DNA of 64,000 bases from Vibrio navarrensis (GTDB taxonomy: Bacteria; Pseudomonadota; Gammaproteobacteria; Enterobacterales; Vibrionaceae): assembly GCF_015767675.1 (NCBI RefSeq), contig NZ_CP065217.1, positions 2,170,001 through 2,234,000 on the forward strand. The letters are read 5' to 3'. Positions 45,763-55,378 of the stretch are shown here, piece after piece; the first letter of the stretch is position 1; the number at the start of each line of letters is the position of its first letter. The notes under the pieces are model-generated. The model saw nothing but the letters and a program-made list of their open reading frames with translations, was not told the DNA's origin and searched no databases. A program made the position numbers and the translations under genes.

Positions 45763-45852
45763 CCGGTTAGATTTAAGTAACTAAACCTTAGATGACGTAT
45801 GCTTTTTGTTCCAGTTCAGGTTGCTGAACTCTCGGTGGAACAGCAAAAATAA

Positions 45853-45875
45853 AGAGCAAGCCTGAAGCTTGCTCT
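45853..45875. terminator. Bidirectional terminator after pspC
   Basis: AGAGCAAGC-CTGAA-GCTTGCTCT stem with CACTTTTTTG on the plus strand and TTTATTTTTG on the minus strand. It ends the pspABC transcript. Confidence 0.8.
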
Positions 45876-45911
45876 CACTTTTTTGTTTGATTTGACTGGC
45901 ACTTGGCTCGC

Positions 45912-46301
45912 TTAGAGCTTGCTAAACTCGCGGTTCACTTTGAACGTATCAGAAGTCACATACGCTTCCATATCGCGTACCCTGCCTTCAATTTTACTAA
46001 AGTCTTTTTCCAACACAGACAGCAGTTCTTCCGCGCTTTGCCCTGCCTGCCAAGGCTTTGCTTTGAGTTTGTGTTCCTGTTTTGCCTTGAGATTTTCTTC
46101 ATATCTTATCGGCTGCTTTTCCAGCATCAACGTCATCGCGAAATAGGCCAAGATAACGAGAAAGCTGCCGCCGAGTAGCGCCGCCGAAATCACCAAGATA
46201 CGAATCAGCCACACTTCCGCACCGAAAAAGTTGGCAATGCCCGCACATACTCCAGAAAGTTTGCCATTCACCGGGTCACGGTACAGTTCTCTATCACTCA
46301 T
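45912..46301 (-). CDS. pspC: Phage shock protein C
   Basis: Inner-membrane envelope-stress sensor of 129 residues. PspC domain with RDPVNGKLSGVCAGIANFFGAEVWLIRILVI, one membrane helix (about 36-60), then a cytoplasmic/periplasmic coiled-coil tail ending in LSVLEKDFSKIEGRVRDMEAYV. With PspB it relieves PspA inhibition of PspF. Overlaps pspB by 8 bp. Confidence 0.93.
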   Translation of the reverse strand: MSDRELYRDPVNGKLSGVCAGIANFFGAEVWLIRILVISAALLGGSFLVILAYFAMTLMLEKQPIRYEENLKAKQEHKLKAKPWQAGQSAEELLSVLEKDFSKIEGRVRDMEAYVTSDTFKVNREFSKL

Positions 46302-46527
46302 ATCTGCGCCTCCAATCAGGTGTTTCTGCGTCGAGAATGCGTTCCAGAGTCTCTAGTCGGTTCTGCAACGATTCTGCCCGTTCCGATAGAGACTCTAGCC
46401 TTTGCAGATCGACATTCGATAGCCCGCTGCTGGCTTTGCGCTTACTACGGTAATGAAGGAACAGCCAAAGTGGTGCGACAAAAATCAGAAAGACAGTTAA
46501 TGGTCCAGCGATCATAAATGTCGTCAT
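46294..46527 (-). CDS. pspB: Phage shock protein B
   Basis: 77-residue inner-membrane protein: one N-terminal helix (about 5-25, MIAGPLTVFLIFVAPLWLFLHYR) and a heptad-rich cytosolic tail (LQRLESLSERAESLQNRLETLERILD). Partner of PspC. Begins 14 bp after pspA. Confidence 0.93.
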   Translation of the reverse strand: MTTFMIAGPLTVFLIFVAPLWLFLHYRSKRKASSGLSNVDLQRLESLSERAESLQNRLETLERILDAETPDWRRRYE

Positions 46528-46541
46528 AGTGGCTCCTTGGA

Positions 46542-47213
46542 TTATTTTTCTTGTGAGTTAACTTGTTCTTTTAGCTTTGCCAGCTCTTGTTCAATTTCGT
46601 CTTGCGCCTGAAGTTCGGCAAACTCTTGTTCAAGTGATCTGGACGCGCCACTGTTGGCGTAGAGATCCGCTTCCGCTTCAAGCTCATCGACTTTACGGGC
46701 GTATTGTTCAAATTTGGCCATCGCTTCATGGGTGCGGCCAGAACTTAGATGACGTTGTACATCGCGACGATTTGACGCCGCTTGATTGCGAATGGTCAAC
46801 GCTTGCTGCTTGGCACGTGTTTCGGCAATTTTGGTTTCCAGTTTGCCGATTTCACCCGTCAACTTTTCGATGGTTTCTTCGACCAATGTCTGTTCAGTAT
46901 GCAAGCCTTTGATAATATCTTGCAATTTTTGTCTTTCAATCAGCGCGGCACGCGCCAGATCTTCACGCTGTTTGGTCAACGCTAAGGTCGCTTTTTGTTG
47001 CCAATCGGCGATCTGTGCTTCCATCGCTTCAACTTTACGCGCCAGCTCTTTTTTATCCGCTAACGCTTTAGCGGAGTTGGTGCGCACTTCAACGAGTGTG
47101 TCTTCCATTTCCTGGATAATGAGACGAATCATTTTTTCCGGGTCTTCAGCCTTGTCGAGCAATGCGCTGATGTTGGAATTGATAATGTCTGCAAAGCGAG
47201 AAAAAATGCCCAT
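46542..47213 (-). CDS. pspA: Phage shock protein A
   Basis: ESCRT-III-related membrane-stabilising protein and negative regulator of PspF. 223 residues, nearly all coiled coil, with the amphipathic start [44 protein letters not shown]. The C-terminal tail ([29 protein letters not shown]) is typical. The ATG at 47213 has GAGG upstream; the frame to 47399 is a leader artefact that would include the sigma-54 promoter. First gene of pspABC. Confidence 0.96.
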   Translation of the reverse strand: MGIFSRFADIINSNISALLDKAEDPEKMIRLIIQEMEDTLVEVRTNSAKALADKKELARKVEAMEAQIADWQQKATLALTKQREDLARAALIERQKLQDIIKGLHTEQTLVEETIEKLTGEIGKLETKIAETRAKQQALTIRNQAASNRRDVQRHLSSGRTHEAMAKFEQYARKVDELEAEADLYANSGASRSLEQEFAELQAQDEIEQELAKLKEQVNSQEK

Positions 47214-47293
47214 AATGAAACTCCTCTGTGGCTCTCTGGACTCGTGCGCTGTGTTAGGGTGCACGACATAAAATACTTGGTTGCTAAAGGTAT

Positions 47294-47309
47294 AACAATA
47301 AGCGTGCCA
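47294..47309 (-). promoter_or_regulatory. Sigma-54 promoter of pspABC
   Basis: Minus-strand TGGCACGCTTATTGTT: a perfect -24 TGGCACG, and a -12 TTGT where consensus is TTGC. It lies about 80 bp before the pspA ATG, with pspF divergent on the other side. Confidence 0.75.
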
Positions 47310-47349
47310 ACTTAAATTTTTCTTTTTTTTCATACAGATAGCAAGTCGC

Positions 47350-47377
47350 TTGTCTGAACACCACACTATGCTATGAT
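47350..47377 (+). promoter_or_regulatory. Promoter of pspF
   Basis: -35 TTGTCT (47350-47355), 16-bp spacer, -10 TATGAT (47372-47377), followed after 60 bp by the pspF ATG. Confidence 0.5.
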
Positions 47378-47439
47378 GATTCTCACCAATTTTTGGCAAA
47401 TTTTACCACTTCGCCTCTGCTGACCATGAGAAGGATGTT

Positions 47440-48474
47440 ATGAAGCAAAACCTTATCGGTGAATCGCCGGCTTTTCTTGCTGTGCTAGACAAAGTATCGC
47501 AATTGGCACCTATTGAACGCCCTGTCTTGATCATTGGCGAACGTGGAACGGGAAAAGAGTTGATAGCCCAGCGGCTTCACTATCTCTCAAAGCGTTGGGA
47601 TAAGCCATTGCTGTCACTCAATTGCGCAACGCTCAGCGAGGGTCTGATTGACTCCGAACTGTTTGGTCACGAATCTGGCTCGTTCACGGGTTCAAAAGGA
47701 AAGCACAAAGGCCGTTTCGAGCGGGCTGAAGGTGGCACTTTATTTCTTGATGAACTGGCAACAGCACCGCTTATGGTTCAGGAAAAGCTACTTCGGGTGA
47801 TTGAATACGGCGAATACGAACGGGTTGGCGGCCACCAAGCACTGACCGCCGATGTACGTCTAGTTTGCGCGACTAACGCCGATCTACCGCAAATGGCAGA
47901 AAGCGGTGTTTTTCGCGCCGACTTGTTAGACAGGCTAGCGTTTGACGTCATTATGTTGCCGCCGCTTCGAGAGCGTAGAGAAGATATCTTATTGTTGGCC
48001 GAACATTATGCAATCAAGATGTGTCGCGAGCTAAAACTCGATTACTTCGTCGGTTTTACGCAAAACGCCCAAAACCAGTTGAACGAATACCCATGGCCGG
48101 GCAATGTGCGTGAATTAAAGAATGTGGTAGAACGTGCTATCTACCGTCACGGAGTCGACCCTGACCCCATTGACGAATTGAGTTTCAATCCATTTGCCAC
48201 CAGTTGGACACAGAAACACGCTGTAGTGACTCCGGCGGCTTCGCCCGCCAACCAGAAAGAGAGCCGCCCTAGCGCAACGACGGATCAGCCCTCCACCCAG
48301 TTTAATTTCCCATTGGATTATAAGCAGTGGCAAGAGAATCAAGATATTTTGCTGCTCACACAAGTACTGGAAGAGAGCAAATACAATCAACGCCAAGCGG
48401 CTGACTTGCTCGGCTTGAGTTATCATCAGTTTCGCGGCATGGTGAGAAAATACGCATTAGTTGGGCAAAACTAG
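47440..48474 (+). CDS. pspF: Phage shock operon activator PspF (sigma-54 enhancer-binding protein)
   Basis: AAA+ activator of 344 residues without an N-terminal sensory domain, as usual for PspF. Walker A is GERGTGKE (about 33-40), Walker B is GGTLFLDEL, and arginine-finger region is FRADLLDRLAFD. The C-terminal Fis-type HTH is KYNQRQAADLLGLSYHQFRGMVRK. The sigma-54 contact loop reads GSFTGS (about 83-88), not the usual GAFTGA. A Ser/Pro/Gln-rich linker precedes the HTH. Divergent from pspA. AGAAGGA precedes the ATG. Confidence 0.94.
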   Translation: MKQNLIGESPAFLAVLDKVSQLAPIERPVLIIGERGTGKELIAQRLHYLSKRWDKPLLSLNCATLSEGLIDSELFGHESGSFTGSKGKHKGRFERAEGGTLFLDELATAPLMVQEKLLRVIEYGEYERVGGHQALTADVRLVCATNADLPQMAESGVFRADLLDRLAFDVIMLPPLRERREDILLLAEHYAIKMCRELKLDYFVGFTQNAQNQLNEYPWPGNVRELKNVVERAIYRHGVDPDPIDELSFNPFATSWTQKHAVVTPAASPANQKESRPSATTDQPSTQFNFPLDYKQWQENQDILLLTQVLEESKYNQRQAADLLGLSYHQFRGMVRKYALVGQN

Positions 48475-48609
48475 CCTAACCTAGCACGAAAAAGCAGCGT
48501 GACAATGTTACACTTAACACAATCGCGCGAGTTGGTTTATTCAGGTGGAATACTTCTTCCCATAAGAAAAATTGCCTTGATAACGCCTTGCTGAAAAACG
48601 AATTTGTGT

Positions 48610-48638
48610 TTGGACCCCAGTGATAAAAATGGTAGATT
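48610..48638 (+). promoter_or_regulatory. Promoter of sapABCDF
   Basis: -35 TTGGAC (48610-48615), 17-bp spacer, -10 TAGATT (48633-48638), about 50 bp before sapA. Confidence 0.5.
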
Positions 48639-48692
48639 AGTGCGCTATTTTGACGCTGATTCTCAGCTCATCCATATGAAACGTTTCATTTT

Positions 48693-50309
48693 ATGAAAAC
48701 ATTGATACAGCTTGCATTCGGATTGATTGGCATCGGCCTACTTACGGGATGTGGTAATGAAGTTGACCACACAGAAATCCGTAAGGGCGGTTTTGTTTTC
48801 TGCGGCCAGAGTAATCTGAAAACTTTTAACCCTCAGCTCATTGATAGCGGGATTACCGCAGACGCGTTGAGTCCGCAAATTTACGATACTCTCCTCACGT
48901 TAGATCCCACCACACACCAACCGATCGCGAGTATTGCCCAGGATTGGCAGGTGAATAAATCTGGCACCGAATACATTTTTAATTTGCGAGCTGATGTCGC
49001 GTTTCAAAAGACGGCATGGTTTACCCCAACTCGCAACCTCAATGCGCAAGATGTGGTGTTCAGCTTTCGTCGTATCATTGATCCAACACATCCCTACCAT
49101 TTGGTTGGCGGTGGCAGTTATCCTTGGTTTACGGGTATTGATCTGGTGAACTTATTGACCGATGTGGTTGCACTTTCCGATCATCAGGTAAAATTCATTC
49201 TCAGCCGTCCTAACTTTGCTTTTTTATCGAATCTCGCCACTAGCCACGCCGTGATCCTTTCCGCTGAGTATGGCCACCAACTGGCACAAAAGGACAGCAA
49301 AGAGAAAATGGACCTCTACCCTGTTGGTAGTGGACCTTTTGCGCTCGAAGAGTACCAAATCAATGATCTGGTTCGTCTGCGCCGCCATGAGCACTACTGG
49401 CGCGGGCCAGTTAAGATGGAGCAAGTGGTGTTCGATATTTCTCAGCGCGGAACAGGCACTTTGGCTAAGTTACTGCGCAATGAATGTGATGTGCTCAGTT
49501 CCCCCATATCGAGTCAGATCCCCGTTATTGAACAGCACCCCAGCATGGTTCTAACGGCGACACCTGCCATGAACGTTGCGTTTATTGCCATCAATACCAG
49601 CCATCTAGCGTTGCAAGATGTCCGTGTTAGACAGGCACTCAACTTGGCCATCAATCGACAAAATATCCTTGATTCTGTCTACTATGGCACGGGGACCATC
49701 GCTTACACCTTGCTGCCGCCAAGCTCTTGGGCATACCAAAAAGACAGCGTCAAGATTCGTTTTGACCGCAACTACGCCTTAGCCCTGCTGCGTGAGGCGG
49801 GCTATGAAAGCGGATTAACGCTATCTATGTGGGTCCCTTCAGAGCCGAGTGCCTATAATCCGAGCCCACGTAAAACCGCAGAACTGATTCAAGCCAATCT
49901 GGCCGATGTTGGGATTCAACTTAATCTGCTTTATGAAGAGCGTTTCGAACGAGTATTGCCAGATGAAACGGCCGCTGATCTGATTCTCACAGGCTGGGTC
50001 GCTGATACAGGCGATCCGGATAACTTTCTGCGCCCGCTGCTGTCGTGTAATTCTGAGCTTGCTGGCATTAACGTGGCGATGTGGTGCAACAGCGACTTCG
50101 ATTTTCTGCTCGATCTCGCGCTTGAAACCGAAAAAAATCGTTATCGTTTAAACTTATATCGCCAAGCACAGAACATCCTCAATGAGGATTTCCCTGCCAT
50201 TCCATTGGCACACGGCGTGCAATTCCGCGCCCACGACAAATCTCTGGTTGGTTTTAAATCCAGCCCGTTTAACTCGCAACCTTTCGACAGTGTGGAGAGA
50301 ACCTATTAA
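48693..50309 (+). CDS. sapA: SapA-type peptide ABC transporter binding protein, predicted lipoprotein
   Basis: Solute-binding component of the antimicrobial-peptide/heme-type Sap importer. 538 residues, SBP family 5 fold (ENIR-type motifs such as VFCGQSNLKTFNPQLIDSG, LNAQDVVFSFRRIIDPTHPY, VRVRQALNLAINRQNI, GWVADTGDPDNFLRPLLSC). The signal ends in LLTGC, a canonical lipobox, so the protein is likely lipid-anchored. Enterobacterial SapA is a soluble periplasmic protein. TAATG junction with sapB. Confidence 0.88.
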   Translation: MKTLIQLAFGLIGIGLLTGCGNEVDHTEIRKGGFVFCGQSNLKTFNPQLIDSGITADALSPQIYDTLLTLDPTTHQPIASIAQDWQVNKSGTEYIFNLRADVAFQKTAWFTPTRNLNAQDVVFSFRRIIDPTHPYHLVGGGSYPWFTGIDLVNLLTDVVALSDHQVKFILSRPNFAFLSNLATSHAVILSAEYGHQLAQKDSKEKMDLYPVGSGPFALEEYQINDLVRLRRHEHYWRGPVKMEQVVFDISQRGTGTLAKLLRNECDVLSSPISSQIPVIEQHPSMVLTATPAMNVAFIAINTSHLALQDVRVRQALNLAINRQNILDSVYYGTGTIAYTLLPPSSWAYQKDSVKIRFDRNYALALLREAGYESGLTLSMWVPSEPSAYNPSPRKTAELIQANLADVGIQLNLLYEERFERVLPDETAADLILTGWVADTGDPDNFLRPLLSCNSELAGINVAMWCNSDFDFLLDLALETEKNRYRLNLYRQAQNILNEDFPAIPLAHGVQFRAHDKSLVGFKSSPFNSQPFDSVERTY

Positions 50310-51271
50310 TGTTTTGGTACTCGGTTCGACGACTGAATCTGTTTGTCATTACGCTGACGATGCTTACCATCGCTGGCTTTTCCATTCTGCGCCTAGAGCC
50401 TGATTCGGTATGGGCGAGAGCGGATTTTTGGCAAGGTTGGCAGCTTTATCTCAGCGAACTAACTCAACTTAATTTTGGCGTGAGTAAGAATGGCAACCAA
50501 ATCTTTGATGAGCTGGCAGTGGTGTTTCCCGCGACACTTGAGTTGTGTATTTTGGCCTTTCTATTGGCGCTATTTATCGGTATTCCGTTTGGCACGATTG
50601 CGGGAATGAAGCAAGGAAAATGGGTCGACACCACCATCTCATTCATCTCGATGTCGGGATACTCTGCGCCGCTTTTCTGGGTCGCACTGCTAATGTTGAT
50701 GGTTTTTTCGTTGCACTTTGAACTCTTCCCAGTTTCTGGCCGTTACGATCTGCTTTACGAGATCCCTCATGTCACTGGGTTTGCTATTGTTGATGCGTTT
50801 TTGGCTCAAGGACCTTACAAAGCGCACGCACTGCAAAGTGTGCTTGAGCATTTAGTGCTCCCTTGCTTGGTACTGGCACTCGCGCCAACCACACAGGTGA
50901 TTGGCCTGATGCGCGCTTCTGTGGCCGATGTCATGAGCCAGAACTACATTCGTGCAGCTCGCATCAAAGGTTTGAGCACTCGGCAGATCGTCACCCAGCA
51001 CGTAATGCGCAATGCCATTCCGCCAATTATCCCCAAAGTGGGCGTACAACTTTCCAGTATGCTGACGCTGGTTATCATTACCGAGTCGATCTTTAACTGG
51101 CCTGGCGTGGGAAGATGGCTGCTTGATGCCCTCTCCAACCGAGATTATGCCTCCATTCAAGCGGGCGTTATGGTAGTGGCGACGCTGGTTCTGACGGCGA
51201 ATATTCTGTCTGATCTGATTGGCGCGATGATAAACCCTCTGGTAAGGAAGGAATGGTATGCTAACCGATAG
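50309..51271 (+). CDS. sapB: Sap ABC transporter permease SapB
   Basis: DppB-type permease of 320 residues, about six helices, EAA loop in YIRAARIKGLSTRQIVTQHVMRNAIPPIIPKVG. The shortened N-terminal periplasmic region is usual for SapB. The start shares one base with the sapA stop; the end overlaps sapC by 14 bp. Confidence 0.92.
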   Translation: MFWYSVRRLNLFVITLTMLTIAGFSILRLEPDSVWARADFWQGWQLYLSELTQLNFGVSKNGNQIFDELAVVFPATLELCILAFLLALFIGIPFGTIAGMKQGKWVDTTISFISMSGYSAPLFWVALLMLMVFSLHFELFPVSGRYDLLYEIPHVTGFAIVDAFLAQGPYKAHALQSVLEHLVLPCLVLALAPTTQVIGLMRASVADVMSQNYIRAARIKGLSTRQIVTQHVMRNAIPPIIPKVGVQLSSMLTLVIITESIFNWPGVGRWLLDALSNRDYASIQAGVMVVATLVLTANILSDLIGAMINPLVRKEWYANR

Positions 51272-52145
51272 CGTCTACCAGGAAGAGCATATTCCAACGC
51301 AATTCGAGCGTTTCTGGCGTAGTTTCCGCAGTAATAATCTCGCAATGTTTGGTTTATGGTGTTTGGCGTTGATCACGCTCGTCACGCTGTTTGCGCCTCT
51401 GCTTGCACCTTACGATCCACAAGCGCAAACCAGCCAACTTTTGCATCCGCCTTCATGGAACCCAGCAGGCACAGTGGATTATTTTCTCGGTACCGATGAC
51501 CTTGGCCGCGATATTTTGTCGCGTTTGATCATGGGCACTCAACCGACCTTCGGTGCTGCCGTGATCGTCACAGCTATCGCCGCTTTGATTGGCTGCGCCA
51601 TCGGCATTTTGGCTGGCATGACCAAAGGCCTGTTGTCGAGTACCTTAAACCATTTGCTCGACACCATTATGTCCATACCTTCGCTCCTTTTGGCGATCAT
51701 TTTCGTCGCGTTTTTCGGCGTTGGCGAGATGACGGTGCTGCTCGCGGTGTGTTTGGCGCTTATCCCGCGTTTTATTCGCTCGGTTTACATTGCGGTGCAT
51801 ACTGAGGTAGAGAAAGACTACATTATGGCCGCACGGCTTGATGGAGCAAATGACTTCTACTTGCTGTGGAACTCAATATTGCCGAATGTGCTGACGGTTG
51901 TCGCCGCTGAGCTGACGTTGGCGCTCTCCGTGGCGATTCTCGATGTCACCGCACTCGGTTTTCTTGGCCTTGGCGCACAAGCTCCCAGTACCGAATGGGG
52001 CGCAATCATTGGTGATTCGGTTGAACTGATTTATTTAGCGCCTTGGACGGTCACCCTGCCGGGATTATCGATCATGTTTACTGTGGTGGTGATCAACTTA
52101 GTCGGCGAAGGCGTGCGCCGCGCGCTCAATGCGGGGATTGAATAA
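51258..52145 (+). CDS. sapC: Sap ABC transporter permease SapC
   Basis: DppC-type permease of 295 residues. N-terminal OppC_N helix ([34 protein letters not shown]), [17 protein letters not shown] motif, and EAA loop [31 protein letters not shown] junction with sapD. Confidence 0.93.
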   Translation: MLTDSVYQEEHIPTQFERFWRSFRSNNLAMFGLWCLALITLVTLFAPLLAPYDPQAQTSQLLHPPSWNPAGTVDYFLGTDDLGRDILSRLIMGTQPTFGAAVIVTAIAALIGCAIGILAGMTKGLLSSTLNHLLDTIMSIPSLLLAIIFVAFFGVGEMTVLLAVCLALIPRFIRSVYIAVHTEVEKDYIMAARLDGANDFYLLWNSILPNVLTVVAAELTLALSVAILDVTALGFLGLGAQAPSTEWGAIIGDSVELIYLAPWTVTLPGLSIMFTVVVINLVGEGVRRALNAGIE

Positions 52146-53140
52146 TGCCGCTGCTAGACATTCGTCATTTGACGATAGAAATCGAAACCCCTCAAGGCTT
52201 GGTCAAAGCGGTTGACCGAATGAGTTTAACCTTGAATGAAGGGGAAATTCGTGGTTTGGTGGGCGAATCTGGGTCGGGCAAAAGCTTGGTCGCGAAAGCG
52301 ATTGTCGGCGTGTGTAAGGATAACTGGAAAGTCACCGCAGACCGTATGCGACTCGGCAACATCGACTTGCTCCAGCTCACTCCGAGCGAGCGCCGTCGCG
52401 TCATCGCCCGCGATATCGCGATGATCTTTCAAGAACCTTCGACCTGTTTGGATCCTTCTGAAGAGGTTGGCCATCAGTTGATTGAATCGATTCCATCGCG
52501 CACTTTCGATGGAAAATGGTGGGAACGTTTGAAATGGCGTAAAAAACGTGCGATTGCCTTGCTACATAAAGTGGGTATCAAAGATCACGAGCGCTTGATG
52601 AAAAGCTACCCCTATGAGCTAACCGATGGGGAATGTCAGAAAGTGATGATTGCGATGGCCATCGCCACCGCACCAAAGCTGCTTATCGCTGACGAGCCGA
52701 CCAATGACTTAGATCCGATCACGCAAAATCAGATCTTGCGTCTGCTCAGTCGTATGAATCAGCTCAACAACACCACTATTTTGTTGATCGGCCACGATTT
52801 AACCAACATTACCCAGTGGGCTAGCCGCATCACTGTGATGTATTGTGGCCAATCGGTCGAATCGGCAGATACCGACAAAATCTTGGAAGGGCCTAAACAT
52901 CCGTACACGGATGCTCTGCTCAAAGCCATGCCTGATTTTAACCACTGGATCCCGCACAAGCAGAAATTGCAATCGTTGCCCGGCTCCATTCCGCCTCTGC
53001 AACATTTGCCAATAGGCTGTCGACTTGGTCCTCGTTGTCCATACGCACAGCGTCAATGTGTGGAAATCCCTTACGCAAGACGAATTAAAAATCACAAGTT
53101 CAGTTGTCATTTCCCTCTTAATACGGAGAAAGATTCATGA
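52145..53140 (+). CDS. sapD: Sap ABC transporter ATPase SapD
   Basis: ATP-binding subunit of 331 residues. Walker A is GESGSGKS (about 39-46), Walker [13 protein letters not shown], and the oligopeptide-transporter C-terminal domain with [15 protein letters not shown]. The signature is LTDGE instead of LSGGE, as is usual for SapD. In enterobacteria SapD also supports Trk potassium uptake. ATGA overlap with sapF. Confidence 0.93.
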   Translation: MPLLDIRHLTIEIETPQGLVKAVDRMSLTLNEGEIRGLVGESGSGKSLVAKAIVGVCKDNWKVTADRMRLGNIDLLQLTPSERRRVIARDIAMIFQEPSTCLDPSEEVGHQLIESIPSRTFDGKWWERLKWRKKRAIALLHKVGIKDHERLMKSYPYELTDGECQKVMIAMAIATAPKLLIADEPTNDLDPITQNQILRLLSRMNQLNNTTILLIGHDLTNITQWASRITVMYCGQSVESADTDKILEGPKHPYTDALLKAMPDFNHWIPHKQKLQSLPGSIPPLQHLPIGCRLGPRCPYAQRQCVEIPYARRIKNHKFSCHFPLNTEKDS

Positions 53141-53922
53141 GTGCTCTGCTGGAAGTGGACAATCTGTGCAAAGATTTTGTCACTCGTTCAGGCTTGTTTA
53201 GACGCAAAGTTCAGCATGCGGTCAAACCGGTGAGTTTTACCCTAGAAGCAGGGCAGACGATCGGTTTTATCGGTCAAAATGGCTCTGGAAAATCGACTCT
53301 GGCTCGCATGCTGGCGGGGATGGTTGAACCCACCTCAGGCGAGATACGCGTCAATGGTGAAAGACTGGAGCACAAAGATTACGCCACGCGCTGCAAGCTG
53401 ATCCGAATGATATTCCAAGATCCCAACACTTCGCTCAACCCGCGTATTCAGATTGGACGCATTTTGGAAGGACCGCTGAAGCGAAACACCAACATGCCAC
53501 CAGAAGCGCGTCTCAAACGTGTTAAAGACACTTTACTGCGCGTTGGCTTGCTGCCTGAACATGCCTACTTTTACCCGCAGATGCTGGCCGCAGGGCAAAA
53601 GCAGCGTGTTTGTTTGGCCAGAGCGCTGATTCTGCAACCCTCGATTATTGTCGCCGACGAAGCACTCAACGGTTTGGATATGGCCATGCGTTCGCAGATC
53701 ATCAACCTGTTTCTTGAGCTTCAAGAAGAGATGGGTGTGTCGTTTGTTTACGTCTCGCAGCACATCGGTATCATCAAACACATTACAGACAAAGTGATGG
53801 TGATGCATGATGGCGATGTGGTCGAGTCTGGTGAGACACAACTGGTCCTTGGCGATCCTCAACACCCGATCACACAACGCTTGGTTGAAAACCATTTCTA
53901 CAAAGCACCCGTCCATTATTGA
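53137..53922 (+). CDS. sapF: Sap ABC transporter ATPase SapF
   Basis: Second ATPase, 261 residues. Walker A is GQNGSGKS, the signature [15 protein letters not shown] (degenerate as in E. coli SapF), Walker [13 protein letters not shown] with Ala in place of the usual Pro, and switch His in [11 protein letters not shown]. Heterodimerises with SapD. Last sap gene. Confidence 0.93.
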   Translation: MSALLEVDNLCKDFVTRSGLFRRKVQHAVKPVSFTLEAGQTIGFIGQNGSGKSTLARMLAGMVEPTSGEIRVNGERLEHKDYATRCKLIRMIFQDPNTSLNPRIQIGRILEGPLKRNTNMPPEARLKRVKDTLLRVGLLPEHAYFYPQMLAAGQKQRVCLARALILQPSIIVADEALNGLDMAMRSQIINLFLELQEEMGVSFVYVSQHIGIIKHITDKVMVMHDGDVVESGETQLVLGDPQHPITQRLVENHFYKAPVHY

Positions 53923-53975
53923 TCTCGGCAGGAACGACATTGGGCGATTGAGAGGATCACGCATTGGAGTCACGA

Positions 53976-54764
53976 ATGAATCTCAAGATGAAGTCGCTGT
54001 GGAAAGGTTTTCTTGTGCTGCTTTTCTCTCCCGCCCTGCACTCTGCACCCCGGTTCGAAACTTGGCTTGACCCCGCGTTTGTCGAAAATGCCTTTATTCA
54101 AGTGGCGTTACGTGACGAATACAGCCCGGGCGAAAAGCCCATTCGCAAGTGGCAAGAGCCCATCTCTATTTTTGTTGAACATCAGGTCGGTGACCAAGCG
54201 CTGCACAACCAGTTGCTACAGATGCATATCGCCCACTTAACAAGTGTCACTGGTCTCTCGATTAAGGCGACCGATAACCGAAAGCAAGCCAACGTGGTCT
54301 GGGTGTTCACTCAAGAAGCAAACTATCAACAAGTGGTGAGTCAATGGATAGGCAAAGCGTCTGACGAAGAGCTCGCCAGTGCCATTTGCAAAGCAGGATT
54401 CAAGCAAAAAAATGGCGCGATCTATTCTGGCGCAGTGGTGATCCCTGTCGACAAGGCGCGAGAATATGGCAAGTTGGTCGCCTGTGTGGTGGAAGAGATC
54501 ACTCAAGTACTTGGCTTACCGAATGATTCTGATGAAGCCTATCCTTCGATATTTAATGACCACTCGCCGGAAGAGCTGCTGTCACCGCTGGATGTGGTCT
54601 TACTCGCCCTGCTCTATCATCCAGAGATTAAAGCGGGCATGTCGGAAAACGAAGTCAAACCCGTCATTGAGCGAGTTTTACGCCAATTCGAGCACGACGG
54701 CACGTTAAAGAACGCGGTTAAAACGGCCAAGAGTGCTGAGCTTTTTGCGCTGGTGGGTTACTGA
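53976..54764 (+). CDS. DUF2927 family secreted protein
   Basis: Exported protein of 262 residues with an N-terminal signal (about 5-25, WKGFLVLLFSPALHSA). The DUF2927 core has the family motif CVVEEITQVLGLPNDSD (about 171-187). An ExxxQxLG helix resembling metal-dependent enzymes is suggestive but unproven. The ATG at 53976 has GGAG upstream. It follows sapF by 53 bp on the same strand and shares its terminator, so it may be transcribed with the sap operon. Function unknown. Confidence 0.78.
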   Translation: MNLKMKSLWKGFLVLLFSPALHSAPRFETWLDPAFVENAFIQVALRDEYSPGEKPIRKWQEPISIFVEHQVGDQALHNQLLQMHIAHLTSVTGLSIKATDNRKQANVVWVFTQEANYQQVVSQWIGKASDEELASAICKAGFKQKNGAIYSGAVVIPVDKAREYGKLVACVVEEITQVLGLPNDSDEAYPSIFNDHSPEELLSPLDVVLLALLYHPEIKAGMSENEVKPVIERVLRQFEHDGTLKNAVKTAKSAELFALVGY

Positions 54765-54790
54765 TTGGGCGAAAAAATATCGCTTGAAAT

Positions 54791-54818
54791 AAAAACGGCG
54801 CTCACATGCGCCGTTTTT
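54791..54818. terminator. Bidirectional terminator between DUF2927 and DUF2750 genes
   Basis: AAAAACGGCG/CGCCGTTTTT perfect 10-bp stem, 8-base loop, T-runs on both strands. Confidence 0.9.
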
Positions 54819-54846
54819 ATACTGTTCACTTTTGCTGTCAGCCAGC

Positions 54847-55236
54847 TTATTTGCGAGCGGCCTGTTTTTTCAGCTCAAAATCGAACTCGTCAGGGAACAG
54901 AATGACCCCTTCTTCGTTGATACTAGGAAACACTGCGACCGACAGTTGGTCTTCTTCCAAACCTTGCGTCCAACGACTGTGCCATTTATTGAGCGAAATG
55001 GACTCCGCCTGACACTCTTGCCAATCGCCCGTTGCCCACTCTTCGGCAAATTCTTTGTTTGGCCAGACAGGCACGCACTCGTCTTCGTCACTGTTGAGCA
55101 TCACACAGCCATGCTCGTCGGTGAGGATCCATACTTGGCGCTGGGCAACAATCTCTTTAATGCAGTAACGCAGGCGCTGCTCTTGGTCGTAGCTGTTGAT
55201 GGTTCGGATTTGATCTTGGGATAAAGGGGTCGTCAT
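54847..55236 (-). CDS. DUF2750 family protein
   Basis: Soluble acidic protein of 129 residues matching DUF2750: YCIKEIVAQRQVWILTDEHGCVMLNSDEDECVPVWPNKEFAEEWATGDWQECQAESISL and a C-terminal FPDEFDFEL. No catalytic motif known. GGAGATTCGCC precedes the ATG. Solitary. Confidence 0.82.
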   Translation of the reverse strand: MTTPLSQDQIRTINSYDQEQRLRYCIKEIVAQRQVWILTDEHGCVMLNSDEDECVPVWPNKEFAEEWATGDWQECQAESISLNKWHSRWTQGLEEDQLSVAVFPSINEEGVILFPDEFDFELKKQAARK

Positions 55237-55281
55237 GGCGAATCTCCGCTCGTGCCGTTATGGGCTAAAATTGACCAGTAA

Positions 55282-55313
55282 AAACGCCCACCTGCGGCCG
55301 CAAATGGGCGTTT
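55282..55313 (-). terminator. Terminator of ppaC
   Basis: AAACGCCCA/TGGGCGTTT 9-bp stem, loop containing the palindrome TGCGGCCGCA. The minus-strand tail is TTTTTAC. Confidence 0.7.
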
Positions 55314-55378
55314 CCATTATGGGGTACTCCCCGAGGATCTACCAGCGCGAGTAGAAATACCCGGCGCTCATCCGCAGG

